The translations under genes were made by a program, and so were the position numbers. A DNA stretch of 64,000 nt from Pseudorhodoferax soli (GTDB lineage: Bacteria > Pseudomonadota > Gammaproteobacteria > Burkholderiales > Burkholderiaceae_C): the NCBI RefSeq assembly GCF_003337555.1, contig NZ_QPJK01000014.1, forward strand, positions 101,475 through 165,474. Reading direction: 5' to 3'. The notes below the pieces were generated by a model, which was given only the letters and a program-made list of their open reading frames with translations, was not told the DNA's origin and did not search any database. This document shows, piece by piece, positions 27,146-37,164 of this stretch. Within the stretch, counting starts at the first letter, position 1; each line of letters opens with the position of its first letter.

Positions 27146-28573
27146 TCAGACGGTGCGGCTGCGCGCCAGCGGCGGGTTCTTCGCGAAGTAGCCGCGGATG
27201 CCGCGCATGATCGCGTCGGCCAGGTCGTCCTGGTAGGCGTCGCTGCGCAGCCGGGCTTCTTCTTCCGGGTTGCTGATGAAGGCCGTCTCCACCAGCACGC
27301 TGGGAATGTCCGGGGCCTTCAGCACCGCGAAGCCGGCCTGCTCCACGCGCGGCTTGTGCAGCCGGGCCATGCCGCCGATCTCGCCGAGGACGGCGCTGCC
27401 CAGTTTCAGGCTGTCGTTGATCTGCGCCGTGGTGCTCATGTCCAGCAGCATGCGCTGCACATGCTGGTCCTTGGCCTGCACGTTGACGCCACCGATCAGG
27501 TCGGCCTGGTTCTCCTTGTCGGCCAGCCAGCGCGCGGCCGTGCTGGTGGCGCCGCGCTGGCTCAGCGCGAACACGCTGGCGCCACGCGCGGCCGGCGTGG
27601 TGAAGGCGTCGGCATGGATGCTGATGAACAGGTCGGCCTGCACGTTGCGCGCCTTCTGCACGCGCGTCTGCAGCGGCACGAAGAAGTCCGCGTCGCGCGT
27701 GAGGAAGGCGCGCATCGGGTTGCCGTTGACGCTGGAGGCGTTGATGCGCTCGCGCAGCTTGTGTGCCACGCGCAGCACGATGTCCTTCTCGCGCGTGCCC
27801 TTCGGGCCGATGGCACCAGGGTCCTCCCCGCCATGGCCGGGGTCCAGCGCGACGATGATGAGGCGGTCGGTGCGGCTCGGCGGCGCGGGCGGGGCCTTGG
27901 CCGGGCGCGGCGGCGCCTTCTCCGGCGCGGCGGCCAGCGTGCCGTGCGGCAGCTCCGGCGAGGGCGGGCGCGCCGTGCTGTCCGGGCCGGGCAGGGGCAA
28001 CACCCGCCCCGGCGGTGGCGACTCGCGCAGCTCCGGGCCCGTGGTGCTGCCGGGGCCGGTGTGGCGCGCGATCAGGTCGTCCAGCGGGTCGGCCACGGGC
28101 GCCTTGCCGGCGTCGACGTCGCGCAGCCGCTCGCTGATCAGGGCCTGCAGCGGGTCTTCCTTCTCGGCCGGGTACAGGTCCAGCACCAGGCGGTTCTGGT
28201 AGGCCGCGACCGGCTTCAGCGTGAACACCTGCGGCACGGCCGGGCGTTTCAGGTCGATCACCAGCCGCACCACGCCGGGCTGGTTCTGGCCGACGCGGAT
28301 GCGCTCGATGTTGGGATCGTCCGGCCGCACGCGGCCCACGAGTTCGCGCAGGGCGGCGTCCAGGTCGATGCCCTCGATGTCCACGGCCAGGCGGGGCGGG
28401 TCGGCCACGAAGATCTGCTTGGTGGTCAGGGGCACGTCGGACTCGATGGTCACGCGCGAGTAATCGGGCGCGGGCCAGACGCGCACCGCGACGATGCCGG
28501 CGCCGCGCGCGGCATGGGTCACGCCCAGCAGCAGCACCAGCGCCCCGTGGCCGAGCAGGCGGCGGCGTTTCAT
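27146..28573 (-). CDS. amiC: N-acetylmuramoyl-L-alanine amidase AmiC
   Basis: 475 aa. The N-terminus MKRRRLLGHGALVLLL has the look of a Tat signal. An AMIN domain (about 30-130) for septal peptidoglycan targeting, a Pro-rich linker (about 180-245) and a zinc amidase_3 domain with DPGHGGEDPG, TREKDIVL, SIHADAF and VLVETAFISN follow. It splits daughter-cell peptidoglycan in the periplasm. The ATG overlaps the tsaE stop (ATGA). Confidence 0.93.
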   Translation of the reverse strand: MKRRRLLGHGALVLLLGVTHAARGAGIVAVRVWPAPDYSRVTIESDVPLTTKQIFVADPPRLAVDIEGIDLDAALRELVGRVRPDDPNIERIRVGQNQPGVVRLVIDLKRPAVPQVFTLKPVAAYQNRLVLDLYPAEKEDPLQALISERLRDVDAGKAPVADPLDDLIARHTGPGSTTGPELRESPPPGRVLPLPGPDSTARPPSPELPHGTLAAAPEKAPPRPAKAPPAPPSRTDRLIIVALDPGHGGEDPGAIGPKGTREKDIVLRVAHKLRERINASSVNGNPMRAFLTRDADFFVPLQTRVQKARNVQADLFISIHADAFTTPAARGASVFALSQRGATSTAARWLADKENQADLIGGVNVQAKDQHVQRMLLDMSTTAQINDSLKLGSAVLGEIGGMARLHKPRVEQAGFAVLKAPDIPSVLVETAFISNPEEEARLRSDAYQDDLADAIMRGIRGYFAKNPPLARSRTV

Positions 28574-29034
28574 GTGAGTTTCTCCAGCAGCGCGAGGCCG
28601 CGCGGCGTGTGGGCGTCGATCTGCACGTCGCGGCCGTCGTCGGTCCGCGCGGTGATGGCGATGGCCAGGTCGGCCGGCGGCAGCAGCGCGCCGGCTTTCT
28701 CGGGCCATTCGGCGAGCTTCAGGCCGGGGGCCGCGAAGATGTCGCGAAAGCCTGCGTCTTCCCATTCGCGCGGATCGTCGAAGCGGTAGAAGTCGAAGTG
28801 CCAGATCGCCAGCGGCGGTTGGCTGGTTTCCACGGCATGGGGTTCCACCACCGCATAGGTCGGGCTCTTGATGCGGCCCTGCACGCCCAGCGCGCGCAGC
28901 AGGTGGCGCACCAGCGTGGTCTTGCCCGCGCCCAGGTCGCCGTGCAGCGTGACGAAGGCATCCTGCACCGCCGGTTGCGCGGCCAGGCGCGCGGCGAAAG
29001 CCGCCGTCGCGGCCTCGTCGGGCCAGTGCAACAC
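28570..29034 (-). CDS. tsaE: tRNA threonylcarbamoyladenosine ATPase TsaE
   Basis: 154 aa from a GTG chosen by family length (E. coli TsaE is 153); the frame is open far upstream but antisense to queG. Walker A GDLGAGKTT near residue 33, SPTYAVVEPH, and HFDFYRFDDPREWEDAGF with the Walker-B-like Asp. It works with TsaB and TsaD in t6A37 modification. Placement before amiC follows the common tsaE-amiC order. No strong ribosome site, so the exact start is uncertain. Confidence 0.88.
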   Translation of the reverse strand: MLHWPDEAATAAFAARLAAQPAVQDAFVTLHGDLGAGKTTLVRHLLRALGVQGRIKSPTYAVVEPHAVETSQPPLAIWHFDFYRFDDPREWEDAGFRDIFAAPGLKLAEWPEKAGALLPPADLAIAITARTDDGRDVQIDAHTPRGLALLEKLT

Positions 29035-29103
29035 CAGGGAGGAGGAGGGGGCCGCATCCTCGGCGCCATCCGGCGGGGATGGTGCGGTTTCTACAATCGG
29101 CGG

Positions 29104-30198
29104 GTGACGGCTGCTGTGGTTCAGATCGATGCTCTCCGGCTGGTGTCCCAGATCAGGGACTGGGCCAGCGCGCTCGGATTCTCCCAAATCGGCATCGCCC
29201 CTGTGGATTTGTCGTCGGCCGAACCGGGTTTTGCGGCCTGGCTCGCGGCGGGCTTCCATGGCGAGATGGCCTACATGGCCCACCACGGCATGAAGCGCGC
29301 GCGTCCGGCCGAGCTGGTCGCCGGCACCTTGAGCGTGCTGACGGCGCGCATGGACTACCTGCCGCAGGACACCCCGCCCGATTGGCAGGCCCAGGAGTTC
29401 GCGCGGCTCGAACGCCCGGGCGAGGCCATCGTCTCGGTCTACGCCCGGGGCCGCGACTACCACAAGGTGCTGCGCGCGCGGCTGCAGAAGCTGGCCGAGC
29501 GCATCGCCGAAGCCGTGGGCCCGCTCGGCTTTCGCGTGTTCACCGATTCGGCGCCCGTGCTGGAGGCCGAGCTCGCCGCGCGCAGCGGCCAGGGCTGGCG
29601 CGGCAAGCACACGCTGGTGCTGAACCGCGAAGGCGGCTCGATGTTTTTCCTGGGCGAGATCTACCTGGACATCGCGCTGCCGCCCAGCGCACCGGTGAGC
29701 GCCCATTGCGGCCAGTGCCAGGCCTGCATCGACGTGTGCCCCACGGGCGCCATCGTCGGGCCGCAGCGACTGGATGCGCGGCGTTGCATCTCTTACCTGA
29801 CCATCGAGCACGCCGGCCCGATTCCGTTGCCGCTGCGCCACTTGCTGGCCAACCGCATCTACGGCTGCGACGACTGCCAGCTGGCCTGCCCCTGGAACAA
29901 GTTCGCGGGCCGCGCGGCCCTGCCCGACTTCGATGCGCGCGAAGGCCTGGCCGGCAGCGCGCTGGCCACGCTGTTCGGCTGGAGCGAGGACGAGTTCCTG
30001 CGCCGCACCGAGGGCAGCCCGATCCGCCGCATCGGCCACGAGCGCTGGCTGCGCAACATCGCGGTGGCGCTGGGCAATGCGCTGCGGCAGGCGCCGGCAG
30101 ACGAGCGCGCGCCACTGCGCACGGCATTGCAAACGCACGCGGCGCATGCCAGTGCCCTGGTGCGCGAGCACGTGGCCTGGGCCCTGGCTCAGGGTTGA
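29104..30198 (+). CDS. queG: Epoxyqueuosine reductase QueG
   Basis: 364 aa from GTG 29104. An N-terminal cobalamin-binding region is followed by two 4Fe-4S clusters: CGQCQACIDVCPTGAI (about residues 202-217) and CDDCQLACPWN, with the isolated Cys of RRCISYL. A C-terminal HEAT-like part (about 300-364) follows. It carries out the last step of queuosine synthesis in tRNA. Divergent from tsaE; the 3' end overlaps the AraC gene end by 10 bp. Confidence 0.93.
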   Translation: MTAAVVQIDALRLVSQIRDWASALGFSQIGIAPVDLSSAEPGFAAWLAAGFHGEMAYMAHHGMKRARPAELVAGTLSVLTARMDYLPQDTPPDWQAQEFARLERPGEAIVSVYARGRDYHKVLRARLQKLAERIAEAVGPLGFRVFTDSAPVLEAELAARSGQGWRGKHTLVLNREGGSMFFLGEIYLDIALPPSAPVSAHCGQCQACIDVCPTGAIVGPQRLDARRCISYLTIEHAGPIPLPLRHLLANRIYGCDDCQLACPWNKFAGRAALPDFDAREGLAGSALATLFGWSEDEFLRRTEGSPIRRIGHERWLRNIAVALGNALRQAPADERAPLRTALQTHAAHASALVREHVAWALAQG

Positions 30199-31235
30199 GC
30201 CTGCGCCTGAGCCTGAGCCTGCGCCTGCCGGAATGCGCCCGGCGCCATGCCGGTCCACTGCCGGAAGGCACGCGCGAAGCTCTTCTCGTTGCGGAACCCC
30301 ACGCTGAGCGCGATCTGCTTGACCGAACGCTGGGTGCGGCGCAGCTGCTCCACGGCCTGCTCGTGCCGCACCTGGTCCTTGAGCCCTTGCAGCGACAGGC
30401 CCTCGGCCTGCAGTTGGCGGTGCAAGGTGCGCGTGGAGACGTGGAGCAGGCCGGCCAGTGCATCGGCCGTGCTGGCCTCGCTGCGCGTGCGCAGCAGTTC
30501 GCGCACACGCTGGCCCAGCAACCGGTCGCGCCGGTACTGCAGCACCGTGAGCGGCAAGGCGCGCCGCAGCATGGTGCGCAGCGCACGCTCGTCGCGCACG
30601 AGCGGCAGGCCGAGGTAGGCCGCGTCGAACCGGTAGCCGGCCTCGCGCGCGCCGAAGCGGATGGCGCCGCCGAACATCAGCGGGTAGGCGTCGGCATGCG
30701 CGGGCGCGGCGAACGGGAAGCTGGCCTCCTGCAGAGAGACGCGCGAGTCGATGGCCCAGCTCGCATAGCCGTGCACGAAGCGCAGGCAGGAGACCAGGCA
30801 GAACTCGCGCATGGCGCCCAGGTCGCGCTGCTCCTCGATCCACAGCCGCGCGCTGCCGCCTTCCACCTGCAGGTGCAGCAGCACGTCGTCCACCAGCAGC
30901 CGGTGGTGCCGGCACCAGCGCGCCAGCGCCACGCCCAGGTTGGGCGAGGTCAGCGAGGCGCGGCACAGCATGCCGTAGCTGCCCCAGGGCAGGCGCCGGC
31001 CGAACCAGCCCAGGGCCTCGTCGTCCAGTTCCTGCATGGCGTGTGCGTTGAGCGCCTCGAACTGCGCCGCCGTCACGCGCGCCTCGGGCTGCTGCAGATC
31101 GCGCGGCGCGATCTGTGCCGCGCGCAGGGCCGCGGCCGGATCCCGGCCGCGGCGCGCATAGGCCTGCACGATGGCTTGGACGAAGGCCATCGGCGTGGCG
31201 GCGCGGGTGGGCGGCGAGGCGAGCGGAGAAGGCAT
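30189..31235 (-). CDS. AraC-family regulator with Arabinose_bd-type N-domain (OruR/ArgR-like)
   Basis: 348 aa. The N-terminal ligand domain of PF12625 type covers about residues 15-210, and the C-terminal double HTH follows at about 240-335 with RNEKSFARAFRQWTGMAPGAFR. The protein ends QAQAQAQAQAQP, encoded by a six-base repeat (GCCTGC/GCCTGA) whose far end runs into the end of queG. It is divergent from the acyl-CoA dehydrogenase operon, which it may control. Confidence 0.88.
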   Translation of the reverse strand: MPSPLASPPTRAATPMAFVQAIVQAYARRGRDPAAALRAAQIAPRDLQQPEARVTAAQFEALNAHAMQELDDEALGWFGRRLPWGSYGMLCRASLTSPNLGVALARWCRHHRLLVDDVLLHLQVEGGSARLWIEEQRDLGAMREFCLVSCLRFVHGYASWAIDSRVSLQEASFPFAAPAHADAYPLMFGGAIRFGAREAGYRFDAAYLGLPLVRDERALRTMLRRALPLTVLQYRRDRLLGQRVRELLRTRSEASTADALAGLLHVSTRTLHRQLQAEGLSLQGLKDQVRHEQAVEQLRRTQRSVKQIALSVGFRNEKSFARAFRQWTGMAPGAFRQAQAQAQAQAQP

Positions 31236-31346
31236 GGCAACAGGCGAATGGCGTGGCGCAATCTGCAACCATTGTGGCGTCAAATGCCCGCCGGGCCGGC
31301 GTAAGCTGTCGCGCTGCGACCCAACCCCCTTCAGGAGACTGCCCCC

Positions 31347-32525
31347 ATGCCTACCCAACAGCCTGGCCTCGACTTCGACCTCGGCGAGACCATCGACGCG
31401 CTGCGCGACGCCGTCGCCGATTTCTGCGCCGCGGAGATCGCGCCGCGCGCCGCCGCCATCGACAGCGAGAACCAGTTCCCCAAGGACCTGTGGGCCAAGC
31501 TGGGCAGCCTGGGCCTGCACGGCATGACGGTGAAGGAAGAGTACGGCGGCACTGAACTGGGCTACCTGGCCCACATCGTGGCCATGGAAGAGGTCTCGCG
31601 CGCGTCTGCATCGGTGGGCCTGTCCTACGGCGCGCACTCCAACTTGTGCGTGAACCAGATCCACCGCAACGGCAGCGCCGCGCAAAAGGCCAAGTACCTG
31701 CCCAAGCTCGTCAGCGGCGAGCATGTGGGCGCGCTGGCCATGAGCGAGCCCAACGCCGGCTCGGACGTGGTCAGCATGAAGCTCAAGGCCGACAAGAAGG
31801 ACGGCTGCTACGTGCTCAACGGCGGCAAGATGTGGATCACCAACGGCGGCGATGCCGACACGCTGGTGATCTACGCCAAGACCGAACCCGAGATGGGCGC
31901 GCGCGGCATGACGGCCTTCATCGTCGAGAAGGGCTTCAAGGGCTTTTCCGCCGGCACCAAGCTCGACAAGCTGGGCATGCGCGGCTCCAACACCTTCCCG
32001 CTGTTCTTCGACAACTGCGAGGTGCCCGAAGAGAACGTGCTGGGCGGCGAGGGCATGGGCGCCAAGGTGCTCATGAGCGGGCTGGACTACGAGCGCGCCG
32101 TGCTCTCGGGCGGGCCGCTGGGCATCATGGCCGCCTGCATGGACGCGGTCATTCCGTTCATCCACGAGCGCAAGCAGTTCGGCCAGAGCATCGGCGAGTT
32201 CCAGCTCATGCAGGGCAAGATCGCCGACATGTACAGCACCTGGCAGGCCACGCGCGCCTACGTCTACGCCGTGGGCAAGGCCTGCGACCGCAACGACCAC
32301 GCGCGCAGCTTCCGCAAGGACGCGGCCGGCACCATCCTGTACTCGGCCGAGAAGGCCACCTGGATGGCCGGCGAGGCGATCCAGACGCTGGGCGGCGTGG
32401 GCTACACCAAGGACTTCCCGGTCGAGCGCCTGTGGCGCGATGCCAAGCTCTACGAGATCGGCGCGGGCACCAGCGAGATCCGCCGCATGCTGATCGGCCG
32501 CGAGCTGTTCGCAGAGACGGTCTGA
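31347..32525 (+). CDS. Acyl-CoA dehydrogenase, isovaleryl-CoA dehydrogenase-like
   Basis: 392 aa, full-length. [13 protein letters not shown] and [10 protein letters not shown] are the FAD and substrate regions, and [15 protein letters not shown] holds the Glu that in isovaleryl-CoA dehydrogenases is the catalytic base, distinct from the C-terminal Glu of other members. [17 protein letters not shown] and RRMLIGREL complete the fold. It acts in leucine breakdown (LiuA/Ivd role) with electrons to ETF. An AMP-forming ligase follows 5 bases later; no carboxylase genes follow, so it is a partial liu arrangement. Confidence 0.9.
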   Translation: MPTQQPGLDFDLGETIDALRDAVADFCAAEIAPRAAAIDSENQFPKDLWAKLGSLGLHGMTVKEEYGGTELGYLAHIVAMEEVSRASASVGLSYGAHSNLCVNQIHRNGSAAQKAKYLPKLVSGEHVGALAMSEPNAGSDVVSMKLKADKKDGCYVLNGGKMWITNGGDADTLVIYAKTEPEMGARGMTAFIVEKGFKGFSAGTKLDKLGMRGSNTFPLFFDNCEVPEENVLGGEGMGAKVLMSGLDYERAVLSGGPLGIMAACMDAVIPFIHERKQFGQSIGEFQLMQGKIADMYSTWQATRAYVYAVGKACDRNDHARSFRKDAAGTILYSAEKATWMAGEAIQTLGGVGYTKDFPVERLWRDAKLYEIGAGTSEIRRMLIGRELFAETV

Positions 32526-32530
32526 GCACC

Positions 32531-34186
<1,656 letters not shown>

Positions 34187-34189
34187 CGC

Positions 34190-35107
34190 TCAGGGGGCGA
34201 GCGGCCGCAGGATGCCCAGCGCATAGGGCAGGCTCATCATGCCGGCCAGCGTGGACAGCGTCACGAGCCCCGCCACGTAAGGCCCGTTGTAGCCCATGCG
34301 CGCGGCCAGCACATAGCAGCTGGACGCCGTGGGCAGGGCAGAGAAGATCAGCAGCACCGTGGCCTGCACGGGCGGCAGCCGGAGCAGCAGCACCACGCCC
34401 AGCGCCACCAGCGGCAGCAGCAGGTGGCGCACGGCCAGCAGGGACAGGCCCAGCGCCTTGGCCCGCGCGAGCGGACCGAATTGCATGCCGGCGCCGGCCG
34501 CCATCAGGCCCATGGCCACCGAGGACGCGCCGATGCGCGTGGCCGTCGGTTCGATCCACTCCGGAATGCGCAGGCCGGCCAGGTTGGCGGCCAGGCCGGT
34601 GGCGGTGGCCACGATCAGCGGGTTGCGCAGCAGCTCGCGCCCGAAGTTCGCGCTCGCGCCGCGCGCCATGGGCCACACGGCCGCGATGTTGAAGATCGGC
34701 ACGCAGACCGCGATCAGCACCGCCATCGCGAGTGCCCCGGGCGCACCGGCCAGCCGCTCGGCCAGCGGCAGCGCGATGAAGGAGTTGAAGCGGAACGCGA
34801 TCTGCGCGGCCCCCGCATGCTCGCGCTGCTGCACATGTCTCGAGAGGCCAGGCCAGTACGGCAGGCTGTAGGACAGTGCGATGCCGCAGGCCGCAAGCAG
34901 CAGGCCGGCCAGGATCAGGTCCGAGGTGGCGGCCAGGTCGATGCGCGAGCGCAGCACCGACTGGAACAGCAGCACCGGGAACAGCACGTAGTAGACGAGT
35001 TTCTCGACCTGGGCCCAGACCTCGCGGTTCATGGGCGTGTAGCGGCACAGCAGGAAGCCGATCAGGATCAGCGAGAAATCGGGGAGCAGCAGTTGCGCGT
35101 AGTTCAC
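34190..35107 (-). CDS. AEC-family (auxin efflux carrier-like) permease
   Basis: 305 aa from GTG 35107 (VNYAQLLLPDFSLILIGFLL), which begins the first helix; a GTG at 35158 gives 17 more residues with no family match. About ten membrane segments in two five-helix halves, with FRFNSFIALPLAE near the first half end. Relatives export malonate, malate or other carboxylates. No substrate evidence. Divergent from the Bug gene. Confidence 0.82.
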   Translation of the reverse strand: MNYAQLLLPDFSLILIGFLLCRYTPMNREVWAQVEKLVYYVLFPVLLFQSVLRSRIDLAATSDLILAGLLLAACGIALSYSLPYWPGLSRHVQQREHAGAAQIAFRFNSFIALPLAERLAGAPGALAMAVLIAVCVPIFNIAAVWPMARGASANFGRELLRNPLIVATATGLAANLAGLRIPEWIEPTATRIGASSVAMGLMAAGAGMQFGPLARAKALGLSLLAVRHLLLPLVALGVVLLLRLPPVQATVLLIFSALPTASSCYVLAARMGYNGPYVAGLVTLSTLAGMMSLPYALGILRPLAP

Positions 35108-35198
35108 GGGGCTGGACGCACAGCGGCGCAGGTCGGCGCCCGAGAATACCAGCGGCACACAAGGGCATGCCCGAAGACGCCGGGGCCGAGGCCACTTC

Positions 35199-35204
35199 TA
35201 TAAT
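35199..35204 (+). promoter_or_regulatory. -10 box for the Bug-xerD transcript
   Basis: A perfect TATAAT in an otherwise GC-rich spacer, 64 bases before the Bug start codon. No convincing -35 hexamer at 17 bp. Confidence 0.5.
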
Positions 35205-35268
35205 TTTTCGGGGCCGGCCACGAGCCGTCCACCGTCCACCCATCCACCCCCAGCGGAGAACCTCCCCG

Positions 35269-36231
35269 ATGCAACGCCGTTCCGTTTTCACCCTGGCCCT
35301 GCTGGCCGCTGCCAGTTCGGCCTTCGCCCAGTCCTACCCGAACAAGCCGGTCAAGCTGGTCGTGCCGTTCGCGCCGGGCGGCACCACGGACATCATCGCG
35401 CGCGTCATCGCCGAGCCGCTGGGCAGGGTTCTGGGCCAGCCCGTGGTGGTGGACAACAAGAGCGGCGGCGGCGGCATCATCGGTGCGTCCGAGACGGCGC
35501 GTTCGCCGGCCGACGGCTACTCGCTGGGCGTGGCCACGGTGTCGACCACGGCGGCCAACCCGGCCATCAATCCCAAGACGCCGTACAACCCGCTGACCGA
35601 CTTCACGCCGATCATCAACATCGCGGCCACGCCCAACATCATCGCGGTCAACCCTGCGTTTCCGGCCAAGGACTACAAGGCCTACGTGGCCGAACTCAAG
35701 AAGTCGCCGGGCAAATACTCCTACTCCTCCTCCGGCACGGGCGGCATCGGCCACCTGCAGATGGAGCTGTACAAGACCATGGCGGGCGTGTTCGTCACGC
35801 ACATTCCCTACCGCGGCGCGGGCCCGGCCCTCAACGACACGGTGGCCGGCCAGGTGCCCATGATCTTCGACAACCTGCCGTCCACGCTGCCCTTCGTGCA
35901 GAGCAAGCGGCTGGTGCCCATCGTCGTGGCCGCGCCGCAGCGCGTGGCCGCGCTGCCCGACGTGCCCACCTTCAAGGAGGTCGGCCTCGAGCCCGTGAAC
36001 CGCATGGCCTACTACGGCATCGTCGGTCCCAAGAACCTGCCCAAGGAAGTGGTCGACAAGATCAACGCCGGCGTGCGCAAGGCGCTGGAAGACCCGGCCG
36101 TGCGCAAGCGCATCGAGGACACGGGCTCGCTGATCGTCGGCAACTCGCCCGAGGAGTTCGCGGCCCAGATCAAGGCCGAGTTCAGTGTCTACAAGAAGGT
36201 CGTGGAAACCTCCAAGCTGACGCTGGAGTGA
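35269..36231 (+). CDS. Bug/TctC-family tripartite tricarboxylate transporter solute receptor
   Basis: 320 aa. Signal MQRRSVFTLALLAAASSAFAQ with cleavage after AFA; YPNKPVKLVVPFAPGGTTD is the usual Bug start, and YSYSSSGTGGIGHLQME and HIPYRGAGPA the ligand loops. The tctBA permease at 41-43 kb has no adjacent receptor, so this could serve it, although Bug proteins are numerous in these genomes. GTG of xerD overlaps its stop. Confidence 0.92.
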   Translation: MQRRSVFTLALLAAASSAFAQSYPNKPVKLVVPFAPGGTTDIIARVIAEPLGRVLGQPVVVDNKSGGGGIIGASETARSPADGYSLGVATVSTTAANPAINPKTPYNPLTDFTPIINIAATPNIIAVNPAFPAKDYKAYVAELKKSPGKYSYSSSGTGGIGHLQMELYKTMAGVFVTHIPYRGAGPALNDTVAGQVPMIFDNLPSTLPFVQSKRLVPIVVAAPQRVAALPDVPTFKEVGLEPVNRMAYYGIVGPKNLPKEVVDKINAGVRKALEDPAVRKRIEDTGSLIVGNSPEEFAAQIKAEFSVYKKVVETSKLTLE

Positions 36232-37154
36232 CGGCACTGCCCCCGGCAGTGCTGGGCGAGAGCCAGGGCCGCATCGACGCCTTCGTCGACGCGCTCTGGC
36301 TGGAGCAGGGGCTGGCGCGCAACACGCTGGCCGCCTACCGGCGCGATCTCGCGCTGTACGCGCAGTGGCTGGCGCAGCGCGGCACCACGCTGGACGCCAC
36401 GCGCGAGATGGACCTGCAGGCCTACTTCGCGGCCCGCCACACGGGCACCAAGGCCACCACGGCGAACCGTCGGCTCACCGTCTTCAAGCGCTACTTCCGC
36501 TGGGCCCTGCGCGAGCGCGCAGTGCAGGCCGACCCCACGCTCAAGCTGCGGTCCGCGCGCCAGCCGCTGCGCGTGCCCAAGACCATGACGGAGGCGCAGG
36601 TCGAGGCCTTGCTGGCCGCCCCCGACGTGCAGACCCCGCTGGGCCTGCGCGACCGCGCCATGCTCGAACTGCTCTACGCCAGCGGCCTGCGCGTGAGCGA
36701 ACTGGTGGGCCTGCGCACCTTCCAGATCGGTCTCAACGAGGAGGTGCTGCGCGTGACCGGCAAGGGCAACAAGGAGCGGCTCGTTCCCTTCGGCGAACTC
36801 GCGCAGGAGTGGCTGGAGCGCTACCTCGAAGAAGCCCGGCCGGCGCTGCTGGACGGGCGCCAGAGCGAAGACCTGTTCGTGACCACGCGCGGCGCGCAGG
36901 CCGGCAGCGCCATGTCGCGCGTGATGTTCTGGGGGCTGGTCAAGCGCTATGCGCTGGCCGCCGGCATCGCCGTGGCGCCGTCGCCGCACACGCTGCGCCA
37001 TGCCTTTGCCACGCATCTGCTGAACCATGGCGCCGACCTGCGCGCCGTGCAGATGCTGCTGGGCCACGCCGACATCTCCACCACCACCATCTACACCCAC
37101 GTGGCGCGCGAGCGGCTGCACGCGCTGCACGCGCGGCACCACCCGCGCGGCTGA
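36228..37154 (+). CDS. xerD: Site-specific tyrosine recombinase XerD
   Basis: 308 aa. N-terminal SAM-like core-binding domain, then a catalytic domain with Arg in ASGLRVSEL, Lys in GKGNKER, HTLRHAFATH, GHADISTTTIYTH with the nucleophilic Tyr. It resolves chromosome dimers at dif with XerC. The start is GTG in a GTGA overlap with the Bug gene, so it is translationally coupled to an unrelated transporter receptor. Confidence 0.93.
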   Translation: MTALPPAVLGESQGRIDAFVDALWLEQGLARNTLAAYRRDLALYAQWLAQRGTTLDATREMDLQAYFAARHTGTKATTANRRLTVFKRYFRWALRERAVQADPTLKLRSARQPLRVPKTMTEAQVEALLAAPDVQTPLGLRDRAMLELLYASGLRVSELVGLRTFQIGLNEEVLRVTGKGNKERLVPFGELAQEWLERYLEEARPALLDGRQSEDLFVTTRGAQAGSAMSRVMFWGLVKRYALAAGIAVAPSPHTLRHAFATHLLNHGADLRAVQMLLGHADISTTTIYTHVARERLHALHARHHPRG

Positions 37155-37164
37155 GCAAGCAGGC

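Noticed and set aside
28570..31272. Very long minus-strand open frame of about 900 codons covering tsaE and the region opposite queG and the AraC gene
   Set aside because: Only the first-to-be-read 154-codon end at 28570-29034 has family motifs (TsaE). The rest is low-complexity shadow coding opposite genes with clear domains, a by-product of high GC.
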